14,633 bases of DNA from Planococcaceae bacterium UBA3370 (GTDB lineage Bacteria > Bacillota > Bacilli > Bacillales_A > Planococcaceae). The notes under the pieces are model-generated. The model searched no databases. It was given only the letters and a program-made list of their open reading frames with translations, and was not told the DNA's origin. Positions 1-9,046 of the stretch are shown here, one piece after another. Every line of letters starts with the position of its first letter. Positions within the stretch are counted from its first letter, which is position 1. The position numbers were made by a program, and so were the translations under genes. The stretch lies in NCBI GenBank assembly GCA_002360295.1, contig DEQI01000282.1, positions 1 to 14,633 on the forward strand, in the 5' to 3' direction.

Positions 1-1659
<1,659 letters not shown>

Positions 1660-1696
1660 TTATCTATTCTGATTATTTACCGTTTAAAATGAATGG

Positions 1697-1725
1697 GCAG
1701 CTAGAGATACTTGTCCACTAGCTGC
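1697..1725 (-). promoter_or_regulatory. groES-groEL intercistronic hairpin
   Basis: A perfect 8-bp inverted repeat, GCAGCTAG and CTAGCTGC, flanks a 13-nt loop between the groES stop and the groEL ribosome binding site. No run of T follows on the minus strand, so it is not a typical terminator. A role in mRNA processing, stability or unequal GroES/GroEL output is inference. Confidence 0.5.
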
Positions 1726-1747
1726 TATTATTTGTACAAAATCACCA

Positions 1748-2032
1748 TTAACCAATAATAGCTAGTACATCACTTTCACGTAATATTAAATATTCTTTAC
1801 CTTCGTATTTTACTTCTGTACCTGAAAATTTTGAGAAGATAATTTCGTCGCCTTCTTTCACGTCAAGCTCGATGCGAGTGCCGTTATCTAATACACGACC
1901 TGTCCCAACTGCCACTACTTTACCTGTTTGTGGCTTTTCTTTTGCAGAGTCTGGTAAAACAATTCCGAAAGCCGTTTTTTCCTCTACCTCAACTAGTTCG
2001 ATAATGATACGATCACCTAATGGTCTTAACAA
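1748..2032 (-). CDS. groES: 10-kDa co-chaperonin GroES (TTG start)
   Basis: Heptameric lid of the GroEL folding chamber. The frame is open from a TTG at 2041, but that codon directly abuts the AGGAGG at 2042-2047 and so could not initiate from it. The next in-frame TTG, at 2030-2032, has a 9-nt spacer, the same as groEL, and gives a 94-residue protein beginning (M)LRPLGDR, the usual start and length of Bacillus GroES. The mobile-loop region is [18 protein letters not shown] (about 18-35), and the protein ends in the conserved [13 protein letters not shown]. It is the first gene of the operon and lies directly downstream of a CIRCE operator and sigma-A promoter. A fixed three-residue N-terminal extension is the only alternative, and it is unlikely. 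Confidence 0.97.
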   Translation of the reverse strand: MLRPLGDRIIIELVEVEEKTAFGIVLPDSAKEKPQTGKVVAVGTGRVLDNGTRIELDVKEGDEIIFSKFSGTEVKYEGKEYLILRESDVLAIIG

Positions 2033-2073
2033 GTGAAACAACCTCCTACAAAATATTTAGTCAAATATCCTTA

Positions 2074-2100
2074 TTAGCACTCTATACTAAGGAGTGCTAA
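2074..2100. promoter_or_regulatory. CIRCE operator (HrcA binding site)
   Basis: A perfect inverted repeat, TTAGCACTC - 9 nt - GAGTGCTAA, identical to the CIRCE consensus. It lies just downstream of the -10 box of the groES promoter and 42 nt before the groES start, the standard place for HrcA repression relieved by heat shock. HrcA itself is not in the window. Confidence 0.97.
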
Positions 2101-2110
2101 CACACTTTTT

Positions 2111-2139
2111 ATATTAAATAATTCATTGTTTTTTTGCAA
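2111..2139 (-). promoter_or_regulatory. groESL sigma-A promoter
   Basis: On the minus strand a -35 TTGCAA (2134-2139) and a -10 TAATAT (2111-2116) are separated by exactly 17 nt. The expected start point, near 2104, falls at the edge of the CIRCE element, the arrangement seen at CIRCE-controlled groESL operons. The region also carries a divergent promoter on the other strand. Confidence 0.75.
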
Positions 2140-2153
2140 GCAAGAACTATAAA
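2126..2153 (+). promoter_or_regulatory. candidate promoter for the CPBP protease gene
   Basis: On the plus strand TTGTTT (2126-2131) and TATAAA (2148-2153) are 16 nt apart, about 80 nt before the GTG start at 2234. It overlaps the -35 of the divergent groES promoter, so the two polymerases would compete. The call rests on box match alone. Confidence 0.45.
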
Positions 2154-2233
2154 TAATTTTGATTTCTTTCCAACATCATCTAAAATGGAAGAGACACAAA
2201 GTATTATTTGTTCAGAAAGAAGGGATTATTCAC

Positions 2234-2977
2234 GTGACTTCTATTAACTCACCCAAATTTAAAACGCAAAAAACCGCGTTCTATGTGCTGCTTACTTATA
2301 TTTTATTCCAACTATCAAGCACAATACTTCTAGTACCATCTATATACGATTTTTTCATAGGTATGATTGAAGCACCCTCCGCTGAAAAAAGTGTTGTTTT
2401 ATTTGGCTGGTGGTCAGCTATTACAGCGGGGATTGCCTTTGTCGTTTGTTTAGTATTCATTTCTCGCAATAAACAGTTTTTCAATGTTTTCAAAGGACAG
2501 AAAGCGTCCATATCTGTTTCAATTGGTTGGGGTATTATCGGATTCTTCCTCGTACTGTTCGGTCAATCAGTAGGTGCACAAATTGAAGCAGCTTTAGGCA
2601 TTGACATGGGGTCTGAAAATACAGAGACAATTATGATGATCACCCGTATTGCTCCCATTATGATTTTAGCTTCTGTATTATTTGGTCCGATTTTAGAGGA
2701 GCTTGTTTTTCGTCGTGTGGTCTTTGGTTCACTTATTCAAAGCCAGAATTTCTGGATTGCAGGACTGATCAGTGCTATTATTTTTGGTGTTATTCACTTA
2801 GATTTTACCCATATTATACTATATACAATTACAGGCTTTATATTCGCTTTTCTTTATTATAAGACGCAGCGCTTGCTTACTTCTATTATTGCACATATGA
2901 TGCTGAATGGCTTTGTTACTTATGTACAATGGAACTATGACAAGATACAACAAATCATTGATTCAATGCCCAAATAA
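2234..2977 (+). CDS. ydiL: CPBP-family intramembrane metalloprotease (YdiL-like)
   Basis: A polytopic membrane protein of the CPBP (CAAX protease and bacteriocin-processing, formerly Abi) family. With the GTG start at 2234 it has 247 residues. The three family motifs are present: EELVFR at 155-160, FGVIH at 184-188 (putative metal ligand H188) and HMMLN at 221-225, each in or near a hydrophobic segment; about six to seven membrane spans are predicted by eye. I chose the GTG because AAGAAGGG (2217-2224) lies 9 nt before it; the frame stays open to a TTG at 2159, but the added 25 residues are polar and preceded by no clear binding site. It is divergent from groES, as ydiL is in B. subtilis by my recollection. 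The physiological substrate is unknown; proteolytic activity is inferred from motifs. Confidence 0.85.
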   Translation: MTSINSPKFKTQKTAFYVLLTYILFQLSSTILLVPSIYDFFIGMIEAPSAEKSVVLFGWWSAITAGIAFVVCLVFISRNKQFFNVFKGQKASISVSIGWGIIGFFLVLFGQSVGAQIEAALGIDMGSENTETIMMITRIAPIMILASVLFGPILEELVFRRVVFGSLIQSQNFWIAGLISAIIFGVIHLDFTHIILYTITGFIFAFLYYKTQRLLTSIIAHMMLNGFVTYVQWNYDKIQQIIDSMPK

Positions 2978-2999
2978 TAGAATGTTTTAAAATAATGAA

Positions 3000-3037
3000 G
3001 GGGGTGTCTAGAAAGTATAAACTTTCTGGACACCCCC
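3000..3037. terminator. 17-bp hairpin between convergent ydiL and tatC
   Basis: Two 17-nt arms (3000-3016 and 3021-3037), complementary except for one G-T wobble, enclose the loop ATAA. The arms are rich in G/C at the base. Downstream tails are only moderately U-rich (better on the minus strand, after tatC; poor on the plus strand), so it is either a bidirectional terminator of these convergent genes or a dispersed palindromic repeat acting as one. Its core resembles the hairpin at 12395-12420. Confidence 0.6.
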
Positions 3038-3111
3038 CTTATCAACTCTTGCTTCTGCGGTGGTCGCAAAGGTTCCGTCTTAAAACGCTTTTCAGACGTC
3101 CCCCTTTTACG

Positions 3112-3936
3112 CTATTTACTATTCATTTCTTCCATTTGGCGACGTTGCTCTGCCAACAACGTTTCAACTTGTATTTGCTGCTCTGCCTCTTGCTCTTCTC
3201 TTTGACGCATTTCCTCTACTTCGACATATTTTCTATATCCTACGCGCGAAATGACAATGCTTAATTCATATAAAAAAAATAATGGAACTGCGACAATTAA
3301 GTTGGAAATTAAGTCTGGTGGTGCGAGAAATGCTGCTAATACAAATAAGAAGAAATAAGAGTATTTTCGAAATTTCACCATCAACTGTGGGTTTAATAGC
3401 CCTATCCGCGCAAGAAATAACGTTACAACTGGTAGTTGAAATATAATGCCGAATGGCAATACAAGTGTAAATAAAAAAGAGAAATATTCATTTATACCAA
3501 TTGTTTGTTGAATTTCTAACTGTGATGATAAATTGATCATAAAATTCATGACATACGGAAATAAAACAAAATAGGAAAAAGCAATTCCTAATAGAAATAA
3601 TAAAAAGGCATAAGGGATGTATTTTAATGTCGCTTTACGCTCTGTTTCATGCAAGCCAGGTGTTATAAACGACCATAGCTGATACAGCAAGATTGGAGAC
3701 GTCAATACAAAAGCCACAACAAACATCACCTTTAAAAAAACGGCAAGTGGATCTGTCGGTGTAAAAGCATTTAGAGTAAAACGAGCCGCCTCGTCACTCC
3801 TCTGAATAAATTTAATAATTGGTTCAGTTAAAAAAAAGCTACCAACAAGTGCTAAAACAAAGAAGAGCGCCGTAACAAAAAGGCGACTTCTGAGTTCTTC
3901 GATATGTTCTATAATAGTGAGTTCTTTTGGATTCAT
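3112..3936 (-). CDS. tatC: Sec-independent translocase subunit TatC (TatCy type)
   Basis: Core receptor of the twin-arginine export pathway, which moves folded proteins across the cytoplasmic membrane together with TatA. The 274-residue protein shows the N-terminal EHIEELRSRL (10-19), the periplasmic-side PGLHETERK (93-101), and hydrophobic segments consistent with six spans (roughly 20-37, 66-89, 106-130, 153-177, 190-206, 209-228). The sequence closely resembles what I recall of B. subtilis TatCy. After the last span there is a long charged Glu/Gln/Arg-rich tail (about 236-274) with coiled-coil character, which makes it longer than the usual 240-255. The start at 3936 lies 18 nt after the tatA stop, with an AAGGAT-like binding site, indicating cotranscription with tatA. 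Confidence 0.97.
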   Translation of the reverse strand: MNPKELTIIEHIEELRSRLFVTALFFVLALVGSFFLTEPIIKFIQRSDEAARFTLNAFTPTDPLAVFLKVMFVVAFVLTSPILLYQLWSFITPGLHETERKATLKYIPYAFLLFLLGIAFSYFVLFPYVMNFMINLSSQLEIQQTIGINEYFSFLFTLVLPFGIIFQLPVVTLFLARIGLLNPQLMVKFRKYSYFFLFVLAAFLAPPDLISNLIVAVPLFFLYELSIVISRVGYRKYVEVEEMRQREEQEAEQQIQVETLLAEQRRQMEEMNSK

Positions 3937-3954
3937 TAATTTGACATCCTTAAC

Positions 3955-4170
3955 TTACTTAATGTTTTCGTTATCTTTATGTTCAATAACTTTCTTTTTC
4001 ATATCATCGTCATCATCAGCTAAACCCTTTGTAGCGTTTTTAAATTCTCTGAGTGTAGAGCCCATTGCTTTTCCAAGCTCAGGTAATTTTTTCGGTCCAA
4101 ATATTAAAACGGCTATAACACCGATAATAACTAGGCTTACTGGTCCAATCGCATTTAAATGCAAAACCAT
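3955..4170 (-). CDS. tatA: Sec-independent translocase subunit TatA (TatAy type)
   Basis: Pore or membrane-weakening component of the Tat system. The ATG at 4170 has AGGAGG at 4179-4184, 8 nt upstream; it gives 71 residues. A longer reading from 4218 adds a polar stretch before the usual N-terminus and is rejected. The layout is canonical: a membrane helix (about 8-23), the hinge FGPKKLPELG (24-33), an amphipathic helix (about 34-50), then a short acidic-basic tail containing five consecutive aspartates (52-56). TatA of Gram-positive minimal systems serves as both TatA and TatB; no tatB-like gene is present here, in line with that. It sits between rex (82 nt upstream) and tatC (18 nt downstream). 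Confidence 0.96.
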   Translation of the reverse strand: MVLHLNAIGPVSLVIIGVIAVLIFGPKKLPELGKAMGSTLREFKNATKGLADDDDDMKKKVIEHKDNENIK

Positions 4171-4252
4171 TACAGCCACCTCCTCTGTTATATGTATCAT
4201 TTTACCGTAATATAGCACTTTTGGCTAATACTATAAATGTGAATAATTTTAG

Positions 4253-4888
4253 TCATTCAACTTGATTACGTATTAAGTAGATAAGTGCCTGTAATTCAAC
4301 AGATAAATCGATATTTAATAACTTCATAGATTCTGGTACCGTTAAACGTACTGGCGTAAAATTCAGTATCCCTTTAGCGTTCATTTTGACTAATCGATCC
4401 GTCATCGCTTGAGCTGAACGCGAAGAAACCGTTAAAATCGCCAAATCGGCATTAAACTCCTCATATATTTCTTCTAAACGATCCGGGTGAAACACTGGAA
4501 TACCGTTTATTTCAGCTCCTTCATGTGGTGCTTTCGAGTCAAATGCCACGACAATTCGTGTATTATGGTTTTTTTGAAAATTATATTTTAAAAAGGCATT
4601 CCCTAAATTACCTACGCCGATCAGCGCTACATTCGTTGCTTCGTCTTGATCAAGTGTCTCACTAAAAAATTTCAATAAATGATGCACATCATAGCCATAA
4701 CCCTTTTTACCGAGTGCTCCAAAATATGAAAAATCTCGACGAATGGTTGCAGAATCTATTTTCATCGCTTCACTAAGCTCTTGTGATGATATACGCTGTT
4801 TTCCTTCGTTCGCGAAATTTTGTAAGAATCGATAATAAAGAGGAAGTCTTTTCGTAGTTGCTTGTGGAATTTTCGTTTCTTTGTTCAC
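4253..4888 (-). CDS. rex: redox-sensing transcriptional repressor Rex
   Basis: Dimeric repressor that senses the NADH/NAD+ ratio and blocks fermentation and anaerobic-respiration genes when NADH is low. It has 211 residues, normal for the family. The N-terminal winged helix (about 1-80) includes [20 protein letters not shown] (47-66), which is strongly conserved in Rex. A Rossmann fold follows, with the dinucleotide-binding GVGNLG at 91-96. The start is GTG at 4888, with AGGAGG (4896-4901) 7 nt upstream. It is the first gene before tatA-tatC, as in B. subtilis apart from intervening details. I see no convincing Rex operator (TTGTGAA - 6 - TTCACAA) in the window. Confidence 0.97.
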   Translation of the reverse strand: MNKETKIPQATTKRLPLYYRFLQNFANEGKQRISSQELSEAMKIDSATIRRDFSYFGALGKKGYGYDVHHLLKFFSETLDQDEATNVALIGVGNLGNAFLKYNFQKNHNTRIVVAFDSKAPHEGAEINGIPVFHPDRLEEIYEEFNADLAILTVSSRSAQAMTDRLVKMNAKGILNFTPVRLTVPESMKLLNIDLSVELQALIYLIRNQVE

Positions 4889-4924
4889 ACGTAGTCCTCC
4901 TGCAATCTATTGGAAATCGTTATC

Positions 4925-4953
4925 ATATTACTAAACATGATTCGATAAGTAAA
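4925..4953 (-). promoter_or_regulatory. candidate rex promoter
   Basis: On the minus strand TTTACT (4948-4953) and TAATAT (4925-4930) are 17 nt apart, about 37 nt upstream of the rex start. The -35 box is imperfect. It may also serve tatA-tatC, since no clear promoter was found in the 82-nt rex-tatA gap. Confidence 0.45.
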
Positions 4954-5089
4954 GTATGCATGAACATCCTTTTACTGTCTATTTATTTTTATTGACTTAG
5001 CTTTGTCCACAAATGAACTAACTACTGATAGAAGTAGAGGTCAACTACTAAATCATGTTAAACTAGAGGCATGAAACTGAGGTGTAAAT

Positions 5090-7021
5090 ATGATCGTTTT
5101 ACAAGTGAATCAATTATATAAATCATTTATTACAGACGAAGTACTAAGCGGCGTCAAGCTAGAAATACAACATCGAGACCGAGTCGCACTAGTTGGGCGG
5201 AATGGCGCAGGGAAGTCTACATTACTAAAAATAATTGCTGGGCAAATGTCTTATGATTCTGGTGAAATCATCATTCCGAAAGATGTTAAAATCGGCTATC
5301 TTGAACAGCATGCAGGGATTGATTCTGAACTTTCACTATGGGATGAAATGATGACCATTTTTGCTCCCCTCCGTGAAAAAGAAGCCACACTTCGGAACCT
5401 TGAAACACGTATGGCAGACCCAAAAGTATATGAAGATAGCGAAGCATATGCTCGGATTATGTCCGAATATGACCAACTGCAGCATGATTTTAAAGAAGCT
5501 GGCGGCTACCAGTATGAATCCGATACCCGCTCTGTTTTGCACGGTATGCAGTTTTTCCCAGAGGACTATTCAAAGCCTATTCGTTCATTATCAGGGGGTC
5601 AACGAACGCGATTAGCATTAGCAAAACTATTATTATCTAAACCAAATTTGCTTATTCTAGACGAACCGACGAACCATTTAGATATCGAAACTTTGTCATG
5701 GCTAGAAAATTATTTAAAAGGCTATCCTGGTGCGATATTAATCGTTTCTCATGACCGCTACTTTTTAGATCAAGTTGTATCCATTGTCTATGAAGTATCT
5801 CGAACACGTGTGACGAAATATGTCGGCAACTATAGTGGCTATTTAGATGAAAAAGCAAAAAATTATGAACGAGATATGAAAACGTTTGAGCGTCAACAAG
5901 ACGAAAAAGCAAAGCTCGAAGCATTTATTCAAAAAAATATCGCTCGTGCCTCTACAACCAAAATGGCCCAATCAAGACGAAAAGTACTAGAACGTACCGA
6001 ATGGATGGATGCACCGGATGGCAATGAAAAATCAGCGAGCTTTGGTTTCACGATCGAACGTCAAAGTGGTAATGATGTGCTCTCTATAGATGACTTAGCT
6101 ATTGGGTATCCCGGTAAGGAAATATCGCATAATATTAATTTGCGTTTATTCAGAGAAGACCGCATTGCCCTTGTTGGTCCGAACGGTGTGGGAAAATCGA
6201 CATTACTAAAAACAGTCGTGAAAGATTTAGAGGCCCTTTCTGGTACTATTCGCTATGGTACAAATGTTCAGATTGGTTACTACGACCAAGAGCAGGCAAA
6301 GCTTAATTCAAATAAAACCGTGTTACAAGAATTATGGGATGAATGGCCTTTAATGAATGAAAAAGATATTCGTACCGTACTTGGACGTTTCTTGTTTAGC
6401 GGAGATGATGTTAGTAAAACAGTCAATACTTTATCTGGTGGAGAGAAAGCCCGCCTTGCGCTTGCGAAGCTAATGATGCAAAAGGCAAATCTTCTCGTCC
6501 TAGATGAACCGACAAACCATTTAGATTTAGATAGCAAGGAAGTTTTAGAAAACGCCTTAATCGATTATCCGGGCACATTACTATTCGTTTCACATGACCG
6601 CTACTTTATTAATCGCATTGCAACAAAAGTCGTGGAATTATCTCAAACAGGTTCTTTTGAATATTTAGGTGACTACGATTATTATGTAGAAAAAAAGCTG
6701 GAGCTTGAAGAATTAGCTGCTATGAAGGCAACAGCTACAGTGGAAACGATATCGGTACCAAAAACAACGACTTCTACTATTGATAAAGATGCTAAAAAAC
6801 GCGAACGACAAATTCGCCGCGCACTTGAAGATGTTGAAAGTCAGATGGCTGAACTAGATGTCTCCATTGCACAATTCGAAGAACAGTTATGTGATCCAGA
6901 CATCTTCTCTAATCATGAAAAAGCCCTTGCGATACAAACAGAACTTGATACAGCTAAACAAGCACATGAAACATTGGAATTGCAATGGCTAGAATTAAGT
7001 GAAGAATTGGATAGCTTTTAA
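5090..7021 (+). CDS. ydiF: ABC-F family ATPase (YdiF-like), ribosome-associated
   Basis: A soluble tandem ATP-binding-cassette protein with no membrane domain, hence ABC-F rather than a transporter. Members act on ribosomes, relieving stalls or protecting against drugs. Of the 643 residues, domain 1 has Walker A GRNGAGKST (36-44), signature LSGGQ (167-171) and Walker B ending LDEPTNHLD (190-198). The charged helical linker (about 235-320) is the ribosome-contacting arm typical of ABC-F. Domain 2 has Walker A GPNGVGKST (363-371), signature LSGGE (448-452) and LDEPTNHLD (471-479). A C-terminal Lys/Glu-rich coiled coil (about 565-640) follows. All catalytic glutamates are intact. The ATG at 5090 follows GAGGTG at 5079-5084. 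Length and position match B. subtilis ydiF as I recall it. A TTGACT at 4991-4996 could be a -35, but no good -10 follows. The exact ribosomal function cannot be read from sequence. Confidence 0.94.
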   Translation: MIVLQVNQLYKSFITDEVLSGVKLEIQHRDRVALVGRNGAGKSTLLKIIAGQMSYDSGEIIIPKDVKIGYLEQHAGIDSELSLWDEMMTIFAPLREKEATLRNLETRMADPKVYEDSEAYARIMSEYDQLQHDFKEAGGYQYESDTRSVLHGMQFFPEDYSKPIRSLSGGQRTRLALAKLLLSKPNLLILDEPTNHLDIETLSWLENYLKGYPGAILIVSHDRYFLDQVVSIVYEVSRTRVTKYVGNYSGYLDEKAKNYERDMKTFERQQDEKAKLEAFIQKNIARASTTKMAQSRRKVLERTEWMDAPDGNEKSASFGFTIERQSGNDVLSIDDLAIGYPGKEISHNINLRLFREDRIALVGPNGVGKSTLLKTVVKDLEALSGTIRYGTNVQIGYYDQEQAKLNSNKTVLQELWDEWPLMNEKDIRTVLGRFLFSGDDVSKTVNTLSGGEKARLALAKLMMQKANLLVLDEPTNHLDLDSKEVLENALIDYPGTLLFVSHDRYFINRIATKVVELSQTGSFEYLGDYDYYVEKKLELEELAAMKATATVETISVPKTTTSTIDKDAKKRERQIRRALEDVESQMAELDVSIAQFEEQLCDPDIFSNHEKALAIQTELDTAKQAHETLELQWLELSEELDSF

Positions 7022-7055
7022 AAGGTGAGGGACTTATCCTTCACCTTTTATTTAT
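7019..7055 (+). terminator. terminator of ydiF
   Basis: A 13-bp stem with one G-T pair (arms 7019-7031 and 7038-7050) encloses the loop ACTTAT. The left arm begins in the ydiF stop codon. The right arm carries its own U-rich stretch (TTTTA), and TTTAT follows. Confidence 0.8.
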
Positions 7056-7215
7056 AGTAACAATATTTCTATATAACCTTTACAATGATAAATCGGCTGT
7101 TCACTTCATATGCGTAGAAATAGATCAACATTTACAAACATCTATTAAATACCCTCTAATCTTTTTACATATATATTGGTCAATAGACAAATTTCGCGAA
7201 AAAAAACCCACAATT

Positions 7216-7427
7216 TTATTCACATGTTGAATGCAGTCATATCAACATATCAACAGACTTTTCCACATTGTCCACATTTCTATTTTTATTTTTCCACATC
7301 GCAATGGGGAAAAATAGGTACAATATATTGATAAATCACAACTTATACACAAGTTATCCACAGTTTGTGCATAAGTACGAATGTTCTCGTTGACATTTTC
7401 AGATTTAGCGACATAACCTGTGGATAA
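7216..7427. promoter_or_regulatory. cluster of eight DnaA boxes in the ydiF-tsaD gap
   Basis: The gap 7051-7552 has no credible gene. It contains five perfect DnaA boxes (TTATNCACA): TTATTCACA 7216-7224 (+), TTATACACA 7343-7351 (+), TTATCCACA 7354-7362 (+), TTATGCACA 7366-7374 (-) and TTATCCACA 7419-7427 (-). Three more differ by one base: TTTTCCACA 7259-7267, TTGTCCACA 7268-7276 and TTTTCCACA 7290-7298, all on +. The three boxes at 7343-7374 are spaced only 2-3 nt apart, and the 7259/7268 pair is contiguous. By its position between gcp(tsaD) and ydiF it corresponds to one of the oriC-external DnaA-box clusters I recall from B. subtilis, which titrate DnaA and restrain replication initiation. 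The box matches are seen directly; function is inferred. It is not the chromosomal origin, since no dnaA or dnaN flanks it. Confidence 0.85.
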
Positions 7428-7443
7428 TTTTTCAGAAAAATGC

Positions 7444-7469
7444 TACTTTATTTAGAATAAAGTATTTTT
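7444..7469 (+). terminator. AT-rich terminator-like hairpin beside the DnaA cluster
   Basis: Perfect 9-nt arms TACTTTATT and AATAAAGTA around TAG (7444-7464) are followed by five T. The stem has only two G-C pairs, so termination would be weak. It lies 17 nt after the last DnaA box and downstream of an isolated perfect -35 (TTGACA, 7390-7395) that has no good -10. A tiny transcript between them cannot be excluded. The remainder of 7470-7552 is AT-rich and shows nothing else. Confidence 0.35.
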
Positions 7470-7552
7470 GAGCATATTAACGACAAAATAGTTTATATTT
7501 TTACAACAAACCTAGTTTTATATTATATGAGAAAGCTATTACATGTAGAACG

Positions 7553-7587
7553 AAAAAAATCTCGGCAGCTTATTGCTACCGAGATTT
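7553..7587 (-). terminator. terminator of the tsaE-tsaB-rimI-tsaD operon
   Basis: On the minus strand a stem of nine pairs (AAATCTCGG with CCGAGATTT), one mismatch and three more pairs closes a 5-nt loop. It is followed directly by a run of T (7553-7559 read as A on the plus strand). It starts 2 nt after the tsaD stop. Confidence 0.92.
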
Positions 7588-7589
7588 CT

Positions 7590-8606
7590 TTATACCCAAC
7601 TTGTTAATTCCATACTTGGTCGACCATTCATATTTAAATTACCTCGAACACCTGCTTCAAACATTTTTGCACCTGCTGCACCGATCATAGCTGCATTATC
7701 CGTGCAAAACTTCAACGGAGGCACATAAAATGGTATCCCCTCTTTTGTAAAGGCTTGCTCAAGAGATGTACGCAAGCCTTTATTGGCAGATACTCCACCT
7801 GCAGCAATGACTTGCTTCACTTTATATTCACGCGCTGCACGTAATGTTTTCTCTGTTAATACTTCGACTACACTATCTTGGAATCCTTTTGCTACATGAG
7901 CTGGCACAATTGCTTCACCACGCTGTTCCATATTATGCTGATAGTTAATAACTGCCGATTTTAAACCACTAAAGCTAAAATCATAAGAGCCTTCTTCTAG
8001 CCAAACGCGTGGAAACGGTACAGCTTCATCTGCTTCATGTGCTAACCGATCGATATGTGGACCACCTGGATATGGTAAATTTAAAACACGGGCAACTTTA
8101 TCATATGCTTCCCCTGCTGCATCATCGCGTGTTTCTCCAATTAACTCAAAACTACCATGTTCCTTCATATAAACGAGCTCCGTATGTCCACCTGACACAA
8201 CTAATGCAAGTAATGGGAATTCCATCGGTTGCACGAGCGCATTCGCATAAATATGCCCAGCAATGTGATGAACACCTACGATAGGTAAACCGTGTGCCCA
8301 TGCAAAAGCTTTTGCAGCATTAATGCCGATTAGTAATGCACCCACTAAACCAGGTCCCTCTGTAACCGCCACTGCTGTTAAATCACTCGGCTCCATTTTT
8401 GCCTGTGCTAATGCTTCTTCAATCACAATAGTCATTTGTTCAACATGGTGTCGTGAGGCGATTTCAGGCACTACTCCACCAAATCGTTTATGACTTTCAA
8501 TTTGTGATGATACGACATTTGCTACAATCTCCGTACCATTTTTAATAATAGCCGCAGCCGTTTCATCACAGCTTGTCTCAATTGCTAAAATATATTGATT
8601 TTCCAT
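7590..8606 (-). CDS. tsaD: tRNA t6A37 threonylcarbamoyltransferase TsaD
   Basis: Kae1/Qri7-family catalytic subunit that, with TsaB and TsaE, transfers threonylcarbamoyl from TC-AMP to A37 of ANN-decoding tRNAs. The frame is open to a GTG at 8621, but the ATG at 8606 fits better: it overlaps the rimI stop as TAATG and has GGGTGA about 7 nt upstream, giving 338 residues, the family norm. Features are the N-terminal ASKHA motif AIETSCDET (8-16), the metal-binding HIAGH with H114 and H118, a GGHTEL loop, and the C-terminal CTDNAAM with D303 as third metal ligand. TsaD, TsaB and TsaE are all encoded in this operon, but TsaC/YwlC is not in the window. Confidence 0.97.
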   Translation of the reverse strand: MENQYILAIETSCDETAAAIIKNGTEIVANVVSSQIESHKRFGGVVPEIASRHHVEQMTIVIEEALAQAKMEPSDLTAVAVTEGPGLVGALLIGINAAKAFAWAHGLPIVGVHHIAGHIYANALVQPMEFPLLALVVSGGHTELVYMKEHGSFELIGETRDDAAGEAYDKVARVLNLPYPGGPHIDRLAHEADEAVPFPRVWLEEGSYDFSFSGLKSAVINYQHNMEQRGEAIVPAHVAKGFQDSVVEVLTEKTLRAAREYKVKQVIAAGGVSANKGLRTSLEQAFTKEGIPFYVPPLKFCTDNAAMIGAAGAKMFEAGVRGNLNMNGRPSMELTSWV

Positions 8607-9046
8607 TATAAATTCACCCACATGACAAGAGCATCCTCTTGATTATCCGTATAATATCCTTTGCGTATACCGCCATCTTGGAAGCCTAATTTACGATACA
8701 AGTTTTGAGCCACAACATTTGATACACGCACTTCTAAGCTCATCACATCCATATTTGCTTCCCTTGCGACACGCATTGCTTCTCGCATTAATCCTTCTCC
8801 AATTTTTTTACCACGTGCTGACTCCACTACGGCCACATTCGTAATTTGTGCTGCATCTACAACAAGCCAGCTTCCGCAAAAACCGAGAATTTCACCATCT
8901 TCTTCTGCCACAATATAATGAGCAAATTGATTTTCACGCATTTCATAATGAAAAGAATCAAGCGTCCATGGAGTTGGAAATGTTGCTAACTCTATCGCGT
9001 AAACAGCCTCCACATCATCAGGAGTCATTTTACGATACAATACCAT
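8606..9046 (-). CDS. rimI: ribosomal protein S18 N-alpha-acetyltransferase RimI
   Basis: GNAT-fold acetyltransferase, 146 residues, normal for RimI; it acetylates the N-terminal alanine of S18 (bS18), though the in vivo target in Firmicutes is less established. Visible motifs are the N-terminal ELATFPTPW (19-27), typical of RimI, and the acetyl-CoA pyrophosphate loop [10 protein letters not shown] (about 76-85) after a beta strand ITNVAVV. A C-terminal [12 protein letters not shown] motif and a [12 protein letters not shown] end are also characteristic. Its ATG overlaps the tsaB stop by one base (TAATG), and its own stop overlaps tsaD the same way, indicating translational coupling within the t6A operon. 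Confidence 0.94.
   Translation of the reverse strand: MVLYRKMTPDDVEAVYAIELATFPTPWTLDSFHYEMRENQFAHYIVAEEDGEILGFCGSWLVVDAAQITNVAVVESARGKKIGEGLMREAMRVAREANMDVMSLEVRVSNVVAQNLYRKLGFQDGGIRKGYYTDNQEDALVMWVNL

Noticed and set aside
2995..3264. Plus-strand frame of 89 residues downstream of ydiL
   Set aside because: It runs through the 17-bp hairpin and into antisense tatC; its Leu/Phe-rich text mirrors the charged TatC tail, and it has no convincing context.
4228..4260. Rex operator between rex and tatA
   Set aside because: The stretch has a TTCACA half-site, but the other half reads TTGAATGA, too far from TTGTGAA for a symmetric Rex site.
7051..7552. Chromosome replication origin (oriC)
   Set aside because: DnaA boxes are abundant, but dnaA, dnaN, rpmH and gyr genes are absent and the flanks are tsaD and ydiF, so an oriC-external DnaA cluster is the better reading.
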